From the NCBI GenBank assembly GCA_964397995.1, contig CAYNLG010000003.1, forward strand, positions 1 through 64,000: DNA of 64,000 bases, given 5' to 3'. The notes beneath the pieces were generated by a model that was not told where the DNA came from, made no database searches, and saw nothing but the letters and a program-made list of their open reading frames with translations. Shown here in pieces: positions 1 to 8,330 of the stretch. The position numbers and the translations under genes are program-made. The stretch comes from CAYNLG01 sp964397995. GTDB taxonomy: Bacteria > Planctomycetota > Phycisphaerae > FEN-1346. How positions within the stretch are numbered: position 1 is the first letter of the stretch; each line of letters opens with the position of its first letter.

Positions 1-1
1 C

Positions 2-1108
2 TCAGATGAGCCGCCTCCCGTCGCCGATCCGAACCTATTCATCAGCAGAACTACATGGGTGGCGGCGTTCGGGGCGGCGTGGTTTCTGCTCGCCCTCGGG
101 CCGAGCGCCCAGATTCTCGAGCATCACGTCCACCGGGCCGACCGGCTCCTCTATCTGCCGCTGGCCGGGCTGGCGACGGCGGCCGCGGCGGTGCTTTCGG
201 CGGGGGCGCGCCGGCGCGTGCGAGGGGCGATGGTGGGCGCGGTGGTGGTGCTGGCGGCGGCGGGGGCGGTCGTCTCGGCCCGGTCGCTGGCCCACTGGCG
301 AGACGCCGAGGCCGTCTTTGCGCGGGCCATCGCCGTCGCCCCGGACCGGGGCGTCGCCTGGCTCGGCCACGGCCACGCCCTGGCCCGCCAAGGCCGCAAC
401 GACGAGGCCTTGGCGGCGTACCAGACGGCGGTGGCGCTGCGGCCGGACTACGCCCGGGCATACTACAACCTGGGCAACGCCCTGGCCCGGGCGGGGCGGG
501 TCCGGGAGGCGATGGTGGCGTACCGGGGGGCCCTGGCGCGCGACCCGCGGCACGCCGGGGCCACAGCGAACTTGGCGGAGCTCCTGGCCCTGGCGGGCCG
601 CCTGAACCGGGCCATCGAGCTGCAGCAACGCCTGACCGAGATGACGCCGCGGGACCCGGTCGCCCACCGCAAGCTGGGAACGTGGCTGGAGCGTGCCGGG
701 CGTCACGGGGAGGCGGCGTCGGCGCTGCGGCAGGCGCTGGCGCTGGACCCGGCGGCGCGGCGGGCGCTGGGGGCGCTGGCGTGGCTGCTCGCCACGTGTC
801 CGGAGGCCGAGGTCCGCCGCCCGGCGGAGGCGGTGGCCCTGGCCGAACGCCTTTGCCGCGAGGCCGACCGGCCCGACGCCCGGGACCTGTACACGTTGGC
901 GCTCGCGCAGGCGGCGGCGGGGCAGGTGGACGCGGCGCGCGAGGCGGCCGGGCGGGCAGCGGCGCTGGCGAAGGCGGCGGGCCAGGCGGCGCTGGCCGCA
1001 CGCATCCCGGCGCACGTCGAACGCGTGCTGGCCGGGGGGACCGCCGCGCCGGAGACGCCGGACGGGCCGCCAAGTTCCTTGAAGCCCCCGGGGCCGGCGC
1101 CTCGATAG
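2..1108 (+). CDS. TPR-containing membrane protein, C-terminal part
   Basis: The frame is open from the window edge, so the start lies upstream and only about 368 residues are visible. The first 80 or so residues are hydrophobic and include an 'ADRLLYLPLAG' segment, the motif found at the end of the membrane domain of polytopic TPR proteins related to the TMTC/PMT-like glycosyltransferases. About five tetratricopeptide repeats follow (visible as 'AWLGHGHALARQGRNDEALA' and 'YYNLGNALARAGRVREAM'). The likely arrangement is a membrane domain with a C-terminal TPR domain used for protein contacts. Substrate and partners cannot be told from this part. The flippase-like gene 7 bases downstream is probably co-transcribed. 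Confidence 0.75.
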   Translation, partial: SDEPPPVADPNLFISRTTWVAAFGAAWFLLALGPSAQILEHHVHRADRLLYLPLAGLATAAAAVLSAGARRRVRGAMVGAVVVLAAAGAVVSARSLAHWRDAEAVFARAIAVAPDRGVAWLGHGHALARQGRNDEALAAYQTAVALRPDYARAYYNLGNALARAGRVREAMVAYRGALARDPRHAGATANLAELLALAGRLNRAIELQQRLTEMTPRDPVAHRKLGTWLERAGRHGEAASALRQALALDPAARRALGALAWLLATCPEAEVRRPAEAVALAERLCREADRPDARDLYTLALAQAAAGQVDAAREAAGRAAALAKAAGQAALAARIPAHVERVLAGGTAAPETPDGPPSSLKPPGPAPR

Positions 1109-1115
1109 GAGAAGC

Positions 1116-2177
1116 GTGACCGCGCCCGTCGACCAGACCGTTCGGCCGCGCCGCGTGCTGCGGCACGTGGGGGCCTTCGCGCTGAGCCTGCTCCTGTCGG
1201 GGGTGATCCTGGCGGTGCTCTGGTTCTGGAAGGGCGTGCGCCTGGACGCGGTGGTGCGGCAGTGGCGCGGGGCGGACCACGTGCTGCTGGCGGCGGTGCT
1301 GGTCCTGTCGACGCTCTTCCACGTCTTCGTCGGGGCGCACAAGCTTTGGTGCGTACTCCGGGCGATGGGCCTGGAGATTCCGTACCGCGAGGCGCTGGCG
1401 GTGCGGCTGGGGGCGGGGCCGCTCCGGATCCTCGTCCCGCTCTCGGCCGGCGAGTTCCTGAACGTCTTCTACTTCTGGCGGCACCGGCGGATGGCGTTCG
1501 GGCGGGCGTCCGGGGCGAGCGTCTTTGACCGCGGGCTGAACATCCTCGGGGCCCTGTTCTGGCTCCTGGCGGGGCTGGCCGTCCTCCCGGAGGCCTGGCC
1601 CGACGCTTGGCCGCGCACCTGGACCGTGCCGGGGCTTGGCCTGGCACTGCCGATCAAGGGGACGCTCTTTGCGCTGGTGCTGGGCGGGTACCTCCTGTTC
1701 TTCTTCTGCACGCCGGCGCATGGGTGGGCGGTGCGGGTGGCGCGGCGGGTGCACCCGAAGGCGGGGCGGCTGGCGGAGGGGGTGCTGGCGCCGCTGCGGG
1801 AGTTCCCGCTGCGGACGAAGCTCTTCTTCACGGCGTACGCGGTGGTGTTCCAGGTGCGGCCGCTGGTGGTCTGCTACGCCCTGCTGCGCGCGTACGGGGC
1901 GCCGGTGGACCTGGTGCACGTGATCGCGTACATGTCGGTGGCGGTGCTGGCGGCGCATCTGCCGGGCTTCGCGGTCGGCATGGGGCCGCGCGAGACGGCC
2001 ATGGCGACGCTCTTCGCGCCGTACGCGTCGGCGGACACGCTGCTGAGCGTGGGGTTGCTGCAGACGTTCATGGTGCACGTGATCCCGATCTTCGTCGGGC
2101 TGCCGTGGATGTGGTGGTTCCTGAAGCGGCTGGTGCGCCGGGAGCCGGAGGCGCCGGGGGAAAACAGAGAGGGCTAG
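1116..2177 (+). CDS. Lysylphosphatidylglycerol synthase TM-domain / flippase-like membrane protein
   Basis: This 353-aa polytopic protein matches the LPG-synthase transmembrane (UPF0104, flippase-like) family: a long row of hydrophobic segments, a conserved 'PLSAGEFLNVFYFWRHR' stretch and 'ASVFDRGLNILG' near residues 125-150. The family includes the flippase half of MprF and many stand-alone proteins of unknown substrate. No soluble aminoacyl-transferase domain is attached. Translation starts at GTG 1116, preceded by a GGAGAAG ribosome site. The gene follows the TPR protein by 7 bases, so the pair is likely one operon, and a role in envelope lipid or polymer handling is an inference. Confidence 0.75.
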   Translation: MTAPVDQTVRPRRVLRHVGAFALSLLLSGVILAVLWFWKGVRLDAVVRQWRGADHVLLAAVLVLSTLFHVFVGAHKLWCVLRAMGLEIPYREALAVRLGAGPLRILVPLSAGEFLNVFYFWRHRRMAFGRASGASVFDRGLNILGALFWLLAGLAVLPEAWPDAWPRTWTVPGLGLALPIKGTLFALVLGGYLLFFFCTPAHGWAVRVARRVHPKAGRLAEGVLAPLREFPLRTKLFFTAYAVVFQVRPLVVCYALLRAYGAPVDLVHVIAYMSVAVLAAHLPGFAVGMGPRETAMATLFAPYASADTLLSVGLLQTFMVHVIPIFVGLPWMWWFLKRLVRREPEAPGENREG

Positions 2178-2359
2178 CAGGCCTGTTTCTTATGCGCGTG
2201 CTCGCTCTTCGTTGGGCCCCTCGCGGGCCCACGTGTCGTTGATAAGGCACGTGGCCCCTGCGCCAAGGCGAACGCCGAGCGGTGACGACACGCGCCGGGG
2301 CAAGCCCGGCGACGAAATGGGCCCCGGCATCGGCACGCCCGGGGGCACAGACGGCGGCG

Positions 2360-2932
2360 CTACGCGCTGCCGATGCTTTTGCCGAGATGCCAACCTTTGC
2401 CGACGAGCGAGCCCACGCCGTGGTAGACCCGGGCCCCGGGGCTGAACAGCAGCGGCCGCACCTTCTCGATGTCCGGCGCGCCGTCGGCACAGACCTCGGC
2501 GTCGGCCTTGACGTCGAGAATCTCGCCGACGAAGGCGGTGTGGAGGCCGATCTCGAGGGTGTGGAGGAGGCGGCACTCGGCCACGAGGGGCATCTCGCCC
2601 GGGTACGGGGCGTCGACGAGGTCGCTGCGCACGGGGGTGAGGCCGGCGGCGGCGAACTTGCCGGCGTCGCGGCCACTGACCATGCCGACGTAGTCGGCCA
2701 CCGCGGCCTGGGCCTCGCTCGGGACGCTCAGCGTGAACGCCTGGCGCGCGACGATGGACCCGTACGAGTACGTGGCCTTGCGGAGGCTGACGGTCAGGCA
2801 CGGCGGGTCGCCGCAGCAGATGCCGGCCCAGGCGGCGGCCATGAGGTTGGGGCGGCCGTCGGCGTCGTACGTGCCGACCAGCCAGACCGGGGCCGGCACC
2901 ATCAGGGTCTTGGCGCCCAGGGACTCCTTCAT
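2360..2932 (-). CDS. Flavin reductase family protein (FMN-binding split barrel)
   Basis: The 190-aa protein has the flavoredoxin / flavin-reductase-like fold pattern: 'PVWLVGTYDADGRPNLMAAA' near the N-terminus, then 'PPCLTVSLRKATYSYGSI' and 'FTLSVPSEA', where FMN phosphate and ring contacts lie in this family. Such proteins bind FMN and reduce it with NAD(P)H or act as electron-transfer flavoproteins. An ATG 18 bases further upstream is in frame, but AAAGGAAC is correctly spaced only for the start chosen here. The gene is monocistronic and divergent from msrB. The exact redox partner is unknown. Confidence 0.8.
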   Translation of the reverse strand: MKESLGAKTLMVPAPVWLVGTYDADGRPNLMAAAWAGICCGDPPCLTVSLRKATYSYGSIVARQAFTLSVPSEAQAAVADYVGMVSGRDAGKFAAAGLTPVRSDLVDAPYPGEMPLVAECRLLHTLEIGLHTAFVGEILDVKADAEVCADGAPDIEKVRPLLFSPGARVYHGVGSLVGKGWHLGKSIGSA

Positions 2933-3084
2933 CGGCGGTTCCTTTCGCATCGGGCTCGGGTCGGGTGCGGCCCCGCCATGATGCCGCGCCGCCCGCCCCG
3001 CGGCAAGACCGGGCCGAGGTCGCGGGCCCCTGTGCGGCCGCCGACGGCGCGCCTACAATGGACGAACCGATGAAGGAGACGACC

Positions 3085-3636
3085 GTGTGCAGGCCAGGGA
3101 CGGGGATGCGGGTTGCGGCCCTGGCGGGCGCGGCCCTCGCGGCCGCGGCCGGGTGCCGCCCAACCGTGAGCGAGGCCCCCGCCGGGGCCGCCGAGGAGAC
3201 CGCCATGACCGATGCCGACCGCACGAAGGATGAGGCCGCCTGGCGCGACACGCTGACGCCCGAGCAATACCGCGTGACGTGCGAGGGCGGGACCGAGCGA
3301 CCCTTTACGGGGGCGTACTGGGACACCAAGACGCCCGGCCTGTACCGGTGTGTGCGGTGCGAGGCGCCGCTGTTCCGGTCGGACGACAAGTTCGACTCGG
3401 GCAGCGGGTGGCCGAGCTACACGCGGCCGGTGAGCCCGGAGGCGGTGACGGAGCACGAGGACACGTCGCTGGGGATGCGGCGTGTGGAGGTGCGGTGCGG
3501 GGCGTGCGGGGCGCACCTGGGGCACGTCTTCCCGGACGGGCCGCGCCCCACGGGCCTCCGGTACTGCATCAACTCGGCGGCGCTCGACCTGGAACCGCGC
3601 GGCGGCGAGCCGGACGGTCCCCCGCCGGGGGACTGA
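3085..3636 (+). CDS. msrB: Peptide-methionine (R)-S-oxide reductase, lipoprotein form
   Basis: The protein reduces methionine-R-sulfoxide in proteins. All MsrB hallmarks are visible: zinc ligands in CVRC and CGAC, 'SGSGWPSY', 'HLGHVFPDGP' and the catalytic cysteine in 'RYCINSAA'. An N-terminal segment 'MRVAALAGAALAAAAGC' looks like a lipoprotein signal, so the enzyme probably acts outside the cytoplasm. The start is placed at GTG 3085 because AAGGAG sits six bases before it. In-frame ATGs at 3058, 3070 and 3106 are alternatives. A strong hairpin follows the stop. Confidence 0.88.
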   Translation: MCRPGTGMRVAALAGAALAAAAGCRPTVSEAPAGAAEETAMTDADRTKDEAAWRDTLTPEQYRVTCEGGTERPFTGAYWDTKTPGLYRCVRCEAPLFRSDDKFDSGSGWPSYTRPVSPEAVTEHEDTSLGMRRVEVRCGACGAHLGHVFPDGPRPTGLRYCINSAALDLEPRGGEPDGPPPGD

Positions 3637-3684
3637 CGTCGGCGCCGGGGCAGCCCGCCGGCAAATGCGTGGCCCGCCCAACGA

Positions 3685-3725
3685 GCGTGCGAGGCGCCGG
3701 AGCGCCCCGCACGCGTTGCTTCTTC
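3685..3725 (+). terminator. Hairpin terminator between convergent genes
   Basis: GCGTGCG (3685-3691) pairs with CGCACGC (3708-3714) and GGCGC (3693-3697) with GCGCC (3702-3706) around a CGGA tetraloop, giving a 12-bp stem with one A-C mismatch. A pyrimidine-rich stretch (GTTGCTTCTTCTCG) follows on the plus strand. It lies between the ends of msrB and the convergent metalloprotease-like gene and could serve both. Confidence 0.6.
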
Positions 3726-3750
3726 TCGTTCCCGCGGCTCGTGCCGCGCG

Positions 3751-5544
3751 CTACGAGCGCCGCCGGCGCAGGAGGCCCGCCAGGCCGAGGGCGGCCAGCG
3801 CGAGCGTCGCGGGCTCCGGCAGCGGCCCCGCGCCGCCGCCGACGTACTCGAACCAGTGGTCCGAGAGGACGAAGTAGTCGGCGGTGTCGACGTAGCCGTC
3901 GCCGTTAAAGTCGCCGTGCTCCGGCAGGCCGCCGTCGAACCAGTTGGAGCTCATGGCAAAGTAGTCGGCGGTGTCGCACCAGCCGTCGAGGTTGGCGTCG
4001 CCCGGGCCGCGGATCATGCCGAGGATCTCGAGCATCGTGAAGCCGAAGAGGACCTTTTGGCCGGTGGTCGGATCGCCGGCGGTGGCGGTCAGGAAGTAAT
4101 CGCCGTATTCCAGTCCCTCCGGCAACGTGACGAAGACGTCGAAGAAGCTGTCCGGGCCGGTCTCGAAGGTGCCGACGAGGGTATCGTCGAGCTTGATGAG
4201 GCCGTCGCCGGGCGGCAGGTTGTGGTAGAAGCCGTCGCCCAGGACCTGGATGGTCTCGCCGGGCAGGAAGGTCGTGCCGCCGGGGGTCCAGACGAACGGG
4301 CCGTCGGCGGGCTGGAGCGGGTCGATGAAGAACTCGCTGGTGTCGTACTCACCCGGCACCGTCGGGTCGAACGAGAGGACCTCGGCCACGCACGGCATGG
4401 CCAGGCCAAGCTCGGATTCCGTCAGGTCGGTCATCACTTTGTCATACCACGGGTAGGTCTCGTCGATGAGGCCGTCCTCGAAGCGCAAGACGCGTTCGAA
4501 GCCGACGTCCAGCGGCCGCATCGGCACGCCGCCGGCCGTCCCGTCGACGAGGACGCCCTCGACCATGCCGCCGGCCTCCGGGTCGCCCACGATGTGGAGG
4601 TCGACGAGGCGGTCGATGCCCTCGGCAACCGTCCCGTCGGGCCGCGGGACGGGCATGCCCGTCAGGGGGTCGCTGTCGGTGTCGAGGAGGACCTGGAGGA
4701 ACTGCTCGGTGGCCGCGCCGGCCGAGGCGCCGGCATAGTTGACCGCCAGACCGAGCTGGTCGGCGGGGTCGGTCTCGCGGACGTTCACCTGGTGAAGGGT
4801 CTGCGGGCCGACGCTGAAGAGGGTGTCGCCGACCCAGCGCCAGGCGCGGCCGACCCAGGTGGACGGGCGGCAATGGCCCTTGAGGCCCTTGTGGAGCTCG
4901 GCGATCTGGTCCTCGGTCAGCTTGGTGCCCGGGGCGCTCTCGTGCATCAGGTTGCCCTTGTCGGGGGCGTGGCCGTTGCCGTCGGCCTTGACGTCGTTGG
5001 ACGGGTCGGCGTCGTCCTTGTCATCGACCATGTGGCCCTTGCCGAGGGTGTAGATGTGTCCGAACTCGTGGGAGATCGTGTTGCCGCCCTGCTTCGCCGA
5101 CTGGCCCGCCTTGATGTAGATGACGGGGGAGTCCGGGTCGTGGCCCGCGAGGCCCAGGGTGCCGGGCTTGCCGTGGATTTCGTTGGTGATGCAAATCTTG
5201 CAGCCGACGCCATCGTAGCCGGTGTGGCCGTCGAGCTCCTTGACGGCGTGGGGGTCGAGTTTCTTGTCCTCGCCGGCTTCGATCTTGTCGTTGTTGTTGC
5301 CCTGGTCGTTGAAGTTGCGGTTGATGTCCTTGCCCTTGTCGAACCGCAGCTTGATGTTGCCCTGCTTCAGGAGCTTGTTGGCCTCTTCGATCTGCTTGGC
5401 GATGTCGTCGTCGCTGATGGTGACGCCCTTCTGGACGTTGACGAGGACAGGGACCTGCTTCGGATCGTCCGCGCGGCTCTCGGCGGCGAGGGCGGCAACG
5501 AGTCCGACCCCGACCAGTACGGCACACAGCGTCCGGATGCGCAT
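3751..5544 (-). CDS. Secreted zincin-like protein with dockerin-like module and PEP-CTERM tail
   Basis: The 597-aa protein starts with a signal peptide ending near 'AESRADD'. H159-E-F-G-H163, a further His171 and a Met-turn-like 'GNLM' at 197-200 suggest a zinc metallopeptidase of metzincin type, although the third histidine is eight rather than six residues after the second. The middle is beta-rich. Near residues 510-570 two calcium-loop repeats read 'GDANLDGWCDTADYF' and 'GDFNGDGYVDTADYF', a dockerin-like pair. The tail 'PLPEPATLALAALGL' plus RRRR is a PEP-CTERM sorting signal, so the protein is exported and then processed by an exosortase. Peptidase activity is inferred from the motifs only. 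Confidence 0.78.
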   Translation of the reverse strand: MRIRTLCAVLVGVGLVAALAAESRADDPKQVPVLVNVQKGVTISDDDIAKQIEEANKLLKQGNIKLRFDKGKDINRNFNDQGNNNDKIEAGEDKKLDPHAVKELDGHTGYDGVGCKICITNEIHGKPGTLGLAGHDPDSPVIYIKAGQSAKQGGNTISHEFGHIYTLGKGHMVDDKDDADPSNDVKADGNGHAPDKGNLMHESAPGTKLTEDQIAELHKGLKGHCRPSTWVGRAWRWVGDTLFSVGPQTLHQVNVRETDPADQLGLAVNYAGASAGAATEQFLQVLLDTDSDPLTGMPVPRPDGTVAEGIDRLVDLHIVGDPEAGGMVEGVLVDGTAGGVPMRPLDVGFERVLRFEDGLIDETYPWYDKVMTDLTESELGLAMPCVAEVLSFDPTVPGEYDTSEFFIDPLQPADGPFVWTPGGTTFLPGETIQVLGDGFYHNLPPGDGLIKLDDTLVGTFETGPDSFFDVFVTLPEGLEYGDYFLTATAGDPTTGQKVLFGFTMLEILGMIRGPGDANLDGWCDTADYFAMSSNWFDGGLPEHGDFNGDGYVDTADYFVLSDHWFEYVGGGAGPLPEPATLALAALGLAGLLRRRRS

Positions 5545-5673
5545 CGACGGCCTCCTCCCAGTAGGAACGGTGCGGCGTCTTGTGAGCGCGACGAGCCCAC
5601 GGCGTGGTGCGGCAAGGACGTGACCCCTCGACGGGTCGCGGCCGGCGCGCGCCCTGGCCGGCCTGCCCCCTTA

Positions 5674-5702
5674 CTTATACCCCACAAATCGGGATTTGCC
5701 AA
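5674..5702 (-). promoter_or_regulatory. Promoter of the metalloprotease-like gene, with palindrome
   Basis: On the minus strand TTGGCA (5697-5702) and TATAAG (5674-5679) are separated by 17 bases, a near-consensus sigma-70 promoter about 130 bases before the start codon. A palindrome CAAATC-GG-GATTTG (5685-5698) fills the spacer and touches the -35 box, so it could be an operator. Confidence 0.6.
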
Positions 5703-5761
5703 ACGGGTTTCGGGGCGCGGCGGGGCGGGCCTGCGCCGGCGCCGGACAAGCCCTCCCTGAT

Positions 5762-5998
5762 ATGCAGAGAGTCCTTGACGCCGCGCCGGGAGCACCGGCC
5801 GCGGCCGCGAAAGGGGGACCACCTGTCGGACGTCCACGTACCGAACTCAGCCGAGGACCGCGACGACCCGGCCCGGGGACGCCCGACGACGTGCCGCCCG
5901 ACGCCATCGCCGCCCGCGCCACCGGCCGCATCCGCTTGCCGAAGGGCAAGTCGGTTCGCGATGTCCTCGTTGAGGCGCTTCGCGCCAAGCACGCCTGA
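5762..5998 (+). CDS. Possible small hypothetical protein
   Basis: A 78-codon frame ends in 'RIRLPKGKSVRDVLVEALRAKHA', which reads like a genuine protein tail, while the first 45 residues are low-complexity and proline/arginine-rich. No ribosome-binding site precedes the ATG and no family is recognised. It may be a remnant or chance. It is the only protein-like sequence in the 5545-6060 interval apart from the promoter at 5674-5702. Confidence 0.2.
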   Translation: MQRVLDAAPGAPAAAAKGGPPVGRPRTELSRGPRRPGPGTPDDVPPDAIAARATGRIRLPKGKSVRDVLVEALRAKHA

Positions 5999-6060
5999 CG
6001 CCGGGCGAGTTCCTGGCGGCCCACCCGGCGACGCAGTGCCCGCCCATTTGGCGCGCCCCT

Positions 6061-6089
6061 TTCGCGGCGGGCGCGCGGCGCGCTAGACT
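6061..6089 (+). promoter_or_regulatory. Candidate promoter of the pterin dehydratase gene
   Basis: TTCGCG (6061-6066) and TAGACT (6084-6089) are 17 bases apart, 37 bases before the start codon. The -10 fits the TAnnnT pattern seen elsewhere in the window; the -35 is weak. Confidence 0.4.
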
Positions 6090-6125
6090 CCGTGGGCGTG
6101 AACCCCTGCCCCGAAGGAGGCGGCC

Positions 6126-6455
6126 ATGACCCGCGAGGACCTCACCCCAAAGACCTGCACCCCCTGCCGCGAAGGCGCCGAGCCCCTCAAGGGCGACGCG
6201 CTGGCGGCCTACACCGACCAGGTTCCCGACTGGACGGTCATCGAGGCGCACCACCTGCAGAAGCAGTTCGAGTTCTCGGACTTCCAGGAGGCCCTGGCCT
6301 TCGTCAACCGCGTCGGCGAGGTGGCCGAGGCCGAAGGCCATCACCCCTGGATCCACTTCACCTACGGCCAGGCGACGATCGAGGTCTGGACGCACACGGT
6401 GGACGGGCTGACGGAGAACGACTTCGTGCTGGCGGCCAAGATCGACGCGCTGTGA
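6126..6455 (+). CDS. phhB: 4a-hydroxytetrahydrobiopterin dehydratase
   Basis: The 109-aa protein matches pterin-4a-carbinolamine dehydratase: 'EGHHPWIHFTYG' with the paired active-site histidines, then 'THTVDGLTENDFVLAAKID' at the C-terminus, the family signature. The enzyme dehydrates 4a-hydroxytetrahydrobiopterin so that the pterin cofactor of aromatic amino acid hydroxylases can be recycled. No phenylalanine hydroxylase gene is in the window, and in many bacteria the protein acts with molybdopterin or other pterin enzymes. GAAGGAGG precedes the ATG. The gene is convergent with the glycosyltransferase gene. Confidence 0.92.
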   Translation: MTREDLTPKTCTPCREGAEPLKGDALAAYTDQVPDWTVIEAHHLQKQFEFSDFQEALAFVNRVGEVAEAEGHHPWIHFTYGQATIEVWTHTVDGLTENDFVLAAKIDAL

Positions 6456-6462
6456 GAGCGCC

Positions 6463-8202
6463 TCACCGGGCGGCCACGTCGCGGATGGTCGGCAAGAGGT
6501 AGTCGCGACAGACGACCTCCCAGGACATCTGCCTGGCCAGCTCCACACCGCGCGCAATCATCGCCTCGTGGGCGGCCGGGTCGGCCGGGAGGCGGCCGAG
6601 GATCTCCCGGGCGAGGCGTTCGGCCTCGACCTCCTCGACGCCGTCGCGTTCGCGGCTGCCGATGGAGAGGGCGGCATCGAGGGTGGTGCCGCCGGGCAGC
6701 GTCGTGTAGTCGGCCACCAGGACGTTCGGCACCGAGTGGCCGCCCGTCACCTGGCCGACGAAGCCCGCGCAGCCGCACACGTTCGTGACGACGCAGAGGC
6801 CGCCGAAGGAGAGCGGTTCGAGCTGGGCGATGCCGAAGGGCTCGTAGACGCTCTGGCCGAACTCGACGTCGGTGCCCTTGCGGATGTCGAGGAACTCCAT
6901 GGCCTCCGGCATGGCCGTGCCGCACGCCGGCCGCGCCCAGCCGAACTGGTTGACGAAGACGAGCTTGATGTGGCGGGCGCAGGTGTTGAACTTCTGCATG
7001 TGGACGTAGAAGGCGGCCTCGCCGCCCGAGAGGTCGGGGTAGCCCTCGCGGTGGGCGACGGGCCAGCCGTAGCGGCCTTCCATGTCGCGGATTTCGTGGC
7101 CCTTGCGCGGGGCGCCCAGCTCGCTGGACAGCAGGAAGTAGACGCCCGTCTGCCCGGTGTCGCGGAACTGCTTCTCGAGGTGCCAGAGGACCTTGAGGTC
7201 GCGCCAGAGGCCCTTGGAGAGGGCCATGCGCGTCACGTGCGAGAAGACGAAGTCCGGCCGCAGATCCAGCAGCCGGTGGGCGTACTCCTGGAGGCGGGCC
7301 TTCGATTCCTGGACATCCTGGAGGGTGACGTCGTAGGCGGGAATGCCGTTGTAGGCGAGGCGCAGGTCGTGGTCGGCGAAGGCCGACCCGAGGAACCGCA
7401 TCTCCGCCAGCACGTAATCGCCGACGCAGAGGACGGCGTCGCAGTGCGTGGCGGCGCTGACGAGGGCGTGCTTGGCGAACTGGGTCTGGAGGCCGAAGAC
7501 GTCCTCGACGTGCTTGCCCTTGACCTTGGCCTCGGCCAGGACGTTGTAGAACATGGTGTCGTGGCCGGGGTGGCCCTCGACGATGCGGCGCATCGTCGCG
7601 ACCTCGTGGGCGTAAAAGACGGTCTTGTAGCGCGCCGGGTCGGCGGCGAGGGCGGCCAGGGCGGTGGGCATGCCCATGAACTCGTGGGCGAGGAGGACGG
7701 CCGGCCCGTCGGCGGCCGCGCCCAGCGCCTCCAGGGCCGCCAGCGCCGGCGCCGCCAGCCGCACGTACTCCTCGTACTCCCAGTTCGGATACAGGTCGCT
7801 CTGGATGCCGAAGCGGTCGAACAGGAGGTGCTTCAGCTCGCCGAGGGGGCCGGGGGCGGGGTCGCTGACGTCGACGAGCAGGACCTCCGGGCGGCTGGAG
7901 AGACCGGTCTCGGTGTCGGTGAAGACGCGGGTGCCGTAGACGAGAGGGGTGCCGAAGCGGTCGCGGACGGGGCCGAGCTTGGCCGCCCAACCGCCGGCGT
8001 CGATGCCGCGCGCGCTGGAGTAGAGGACCTCGCCACTGGAGGCGAGAAGGTCCTCGGTCTCGTGGCCGCCGAGGGGGCCGACGAGGATGGACCGCTCGAC
8101 GCCGTCGACGTAGGCCTTGGCGGTGAAGAAGCCCTGGAGGACGGCGCCGATGCCGCCGACTTTCTGCACGGCTTCGTGGGTGACGTGGACGACGGTGGGC
8201 AT
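6463..8202 (-). CDS. GT-B glycosyltransferase, glycogen/starch synthase-like
   Basis: The 579-aa protein begins 'MPTVVHVTHEAVQKVGGIGAV', like the N-terminal 'E..KVGGLGDV' glucosyl-donor loop of GT5 glycogen synthases. Near the C-terminus 'YEPFGIAQLEPLSFGGLCVV' matches the nucleotide-sugar binding EPFG..E motif shared by GT4 and GT5. It probably transfers glucose or another sugar from a nucleotide donor in the cytoplasm, in glycogen or polysaccharide synthesis. It is longer than bacterial GlgA (about 480 aa), so donor and acceptor should not be taken as settled. AAAGGAAT precedes the ATG. Confidence 0.7.
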   Translation of the reverse strand: MPTVVHVTHEAVQKVGGIGAVLQGFFTAKAYVDGVERSILVGPLGGHETEDLLASSGEVLYSSARGIDAGGWAAKLGPVRDRFGTPLVYGTRVFTDTETGLSSRPEVLLVDVSDPAPGPLGELKHLLFDRFGIQSDLYPNWEYEEYVRLAAPALAALEALGAAADGPAVLLAHEFMGMPTALAALAADPARYKTVFYAHEVATMRRIVEGHPGHDTMFYNVLAEAKVKGKHVEDVFGLQTQFAKHALVSAATHCDAVLCVGDYVLAEMRFLGSAFADHDLRLAYNGIPAYDVTLQDVQESKARLQEYAHRLLDLRPDFVFSHVTRMALSKGLWRDLKVLWHLEKQFRDTGQTGVYFLLSSELGAPRKGHEIRDMEGRYGWPVAHREGYPDLSGGEAAFYVHMQKFNTCARHIKLVFVNQFGWARPACGTAMPEAMEFLDIRKGTDVEFGQSVYEPFGIAQLEPLSFGGLCVVTNVCGCAGFVGQVTGGHSVPNVLVADYTTLPGGTTLDAALSIGSRERDGVEEVEAERLAREILGRLPADPAAHEAMIARGVELARQMSWEVVCRDYLLPTIRDVAAR

Positions 8203-8330
8203 ACGGATTCCTTTGCGGTCGGGCTCGGGACGGGGGCGCGCCCGTCGGCGCGGCCCCACCTATGGTATCGGCCCGCGGCGGGGGGGGACTTGGCCGCGTT
8301 GCCTTTTTTTGTCCCCGGGCGGGGCGGGCC

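Noticed and set aside
2178..2359. Small genes between the flippase-like gene and the flavin reductase
   Set aside because: Short overlapping frames lack ribosome sites and family signatures.
3856..5760. Long plus-strand frame opposite the metalloprotease-like gene
   Set aside because: It mirrors codons of the real gene; the translation is rich in Val/Ala/Glu/Asp and has no domain or ribosome site.
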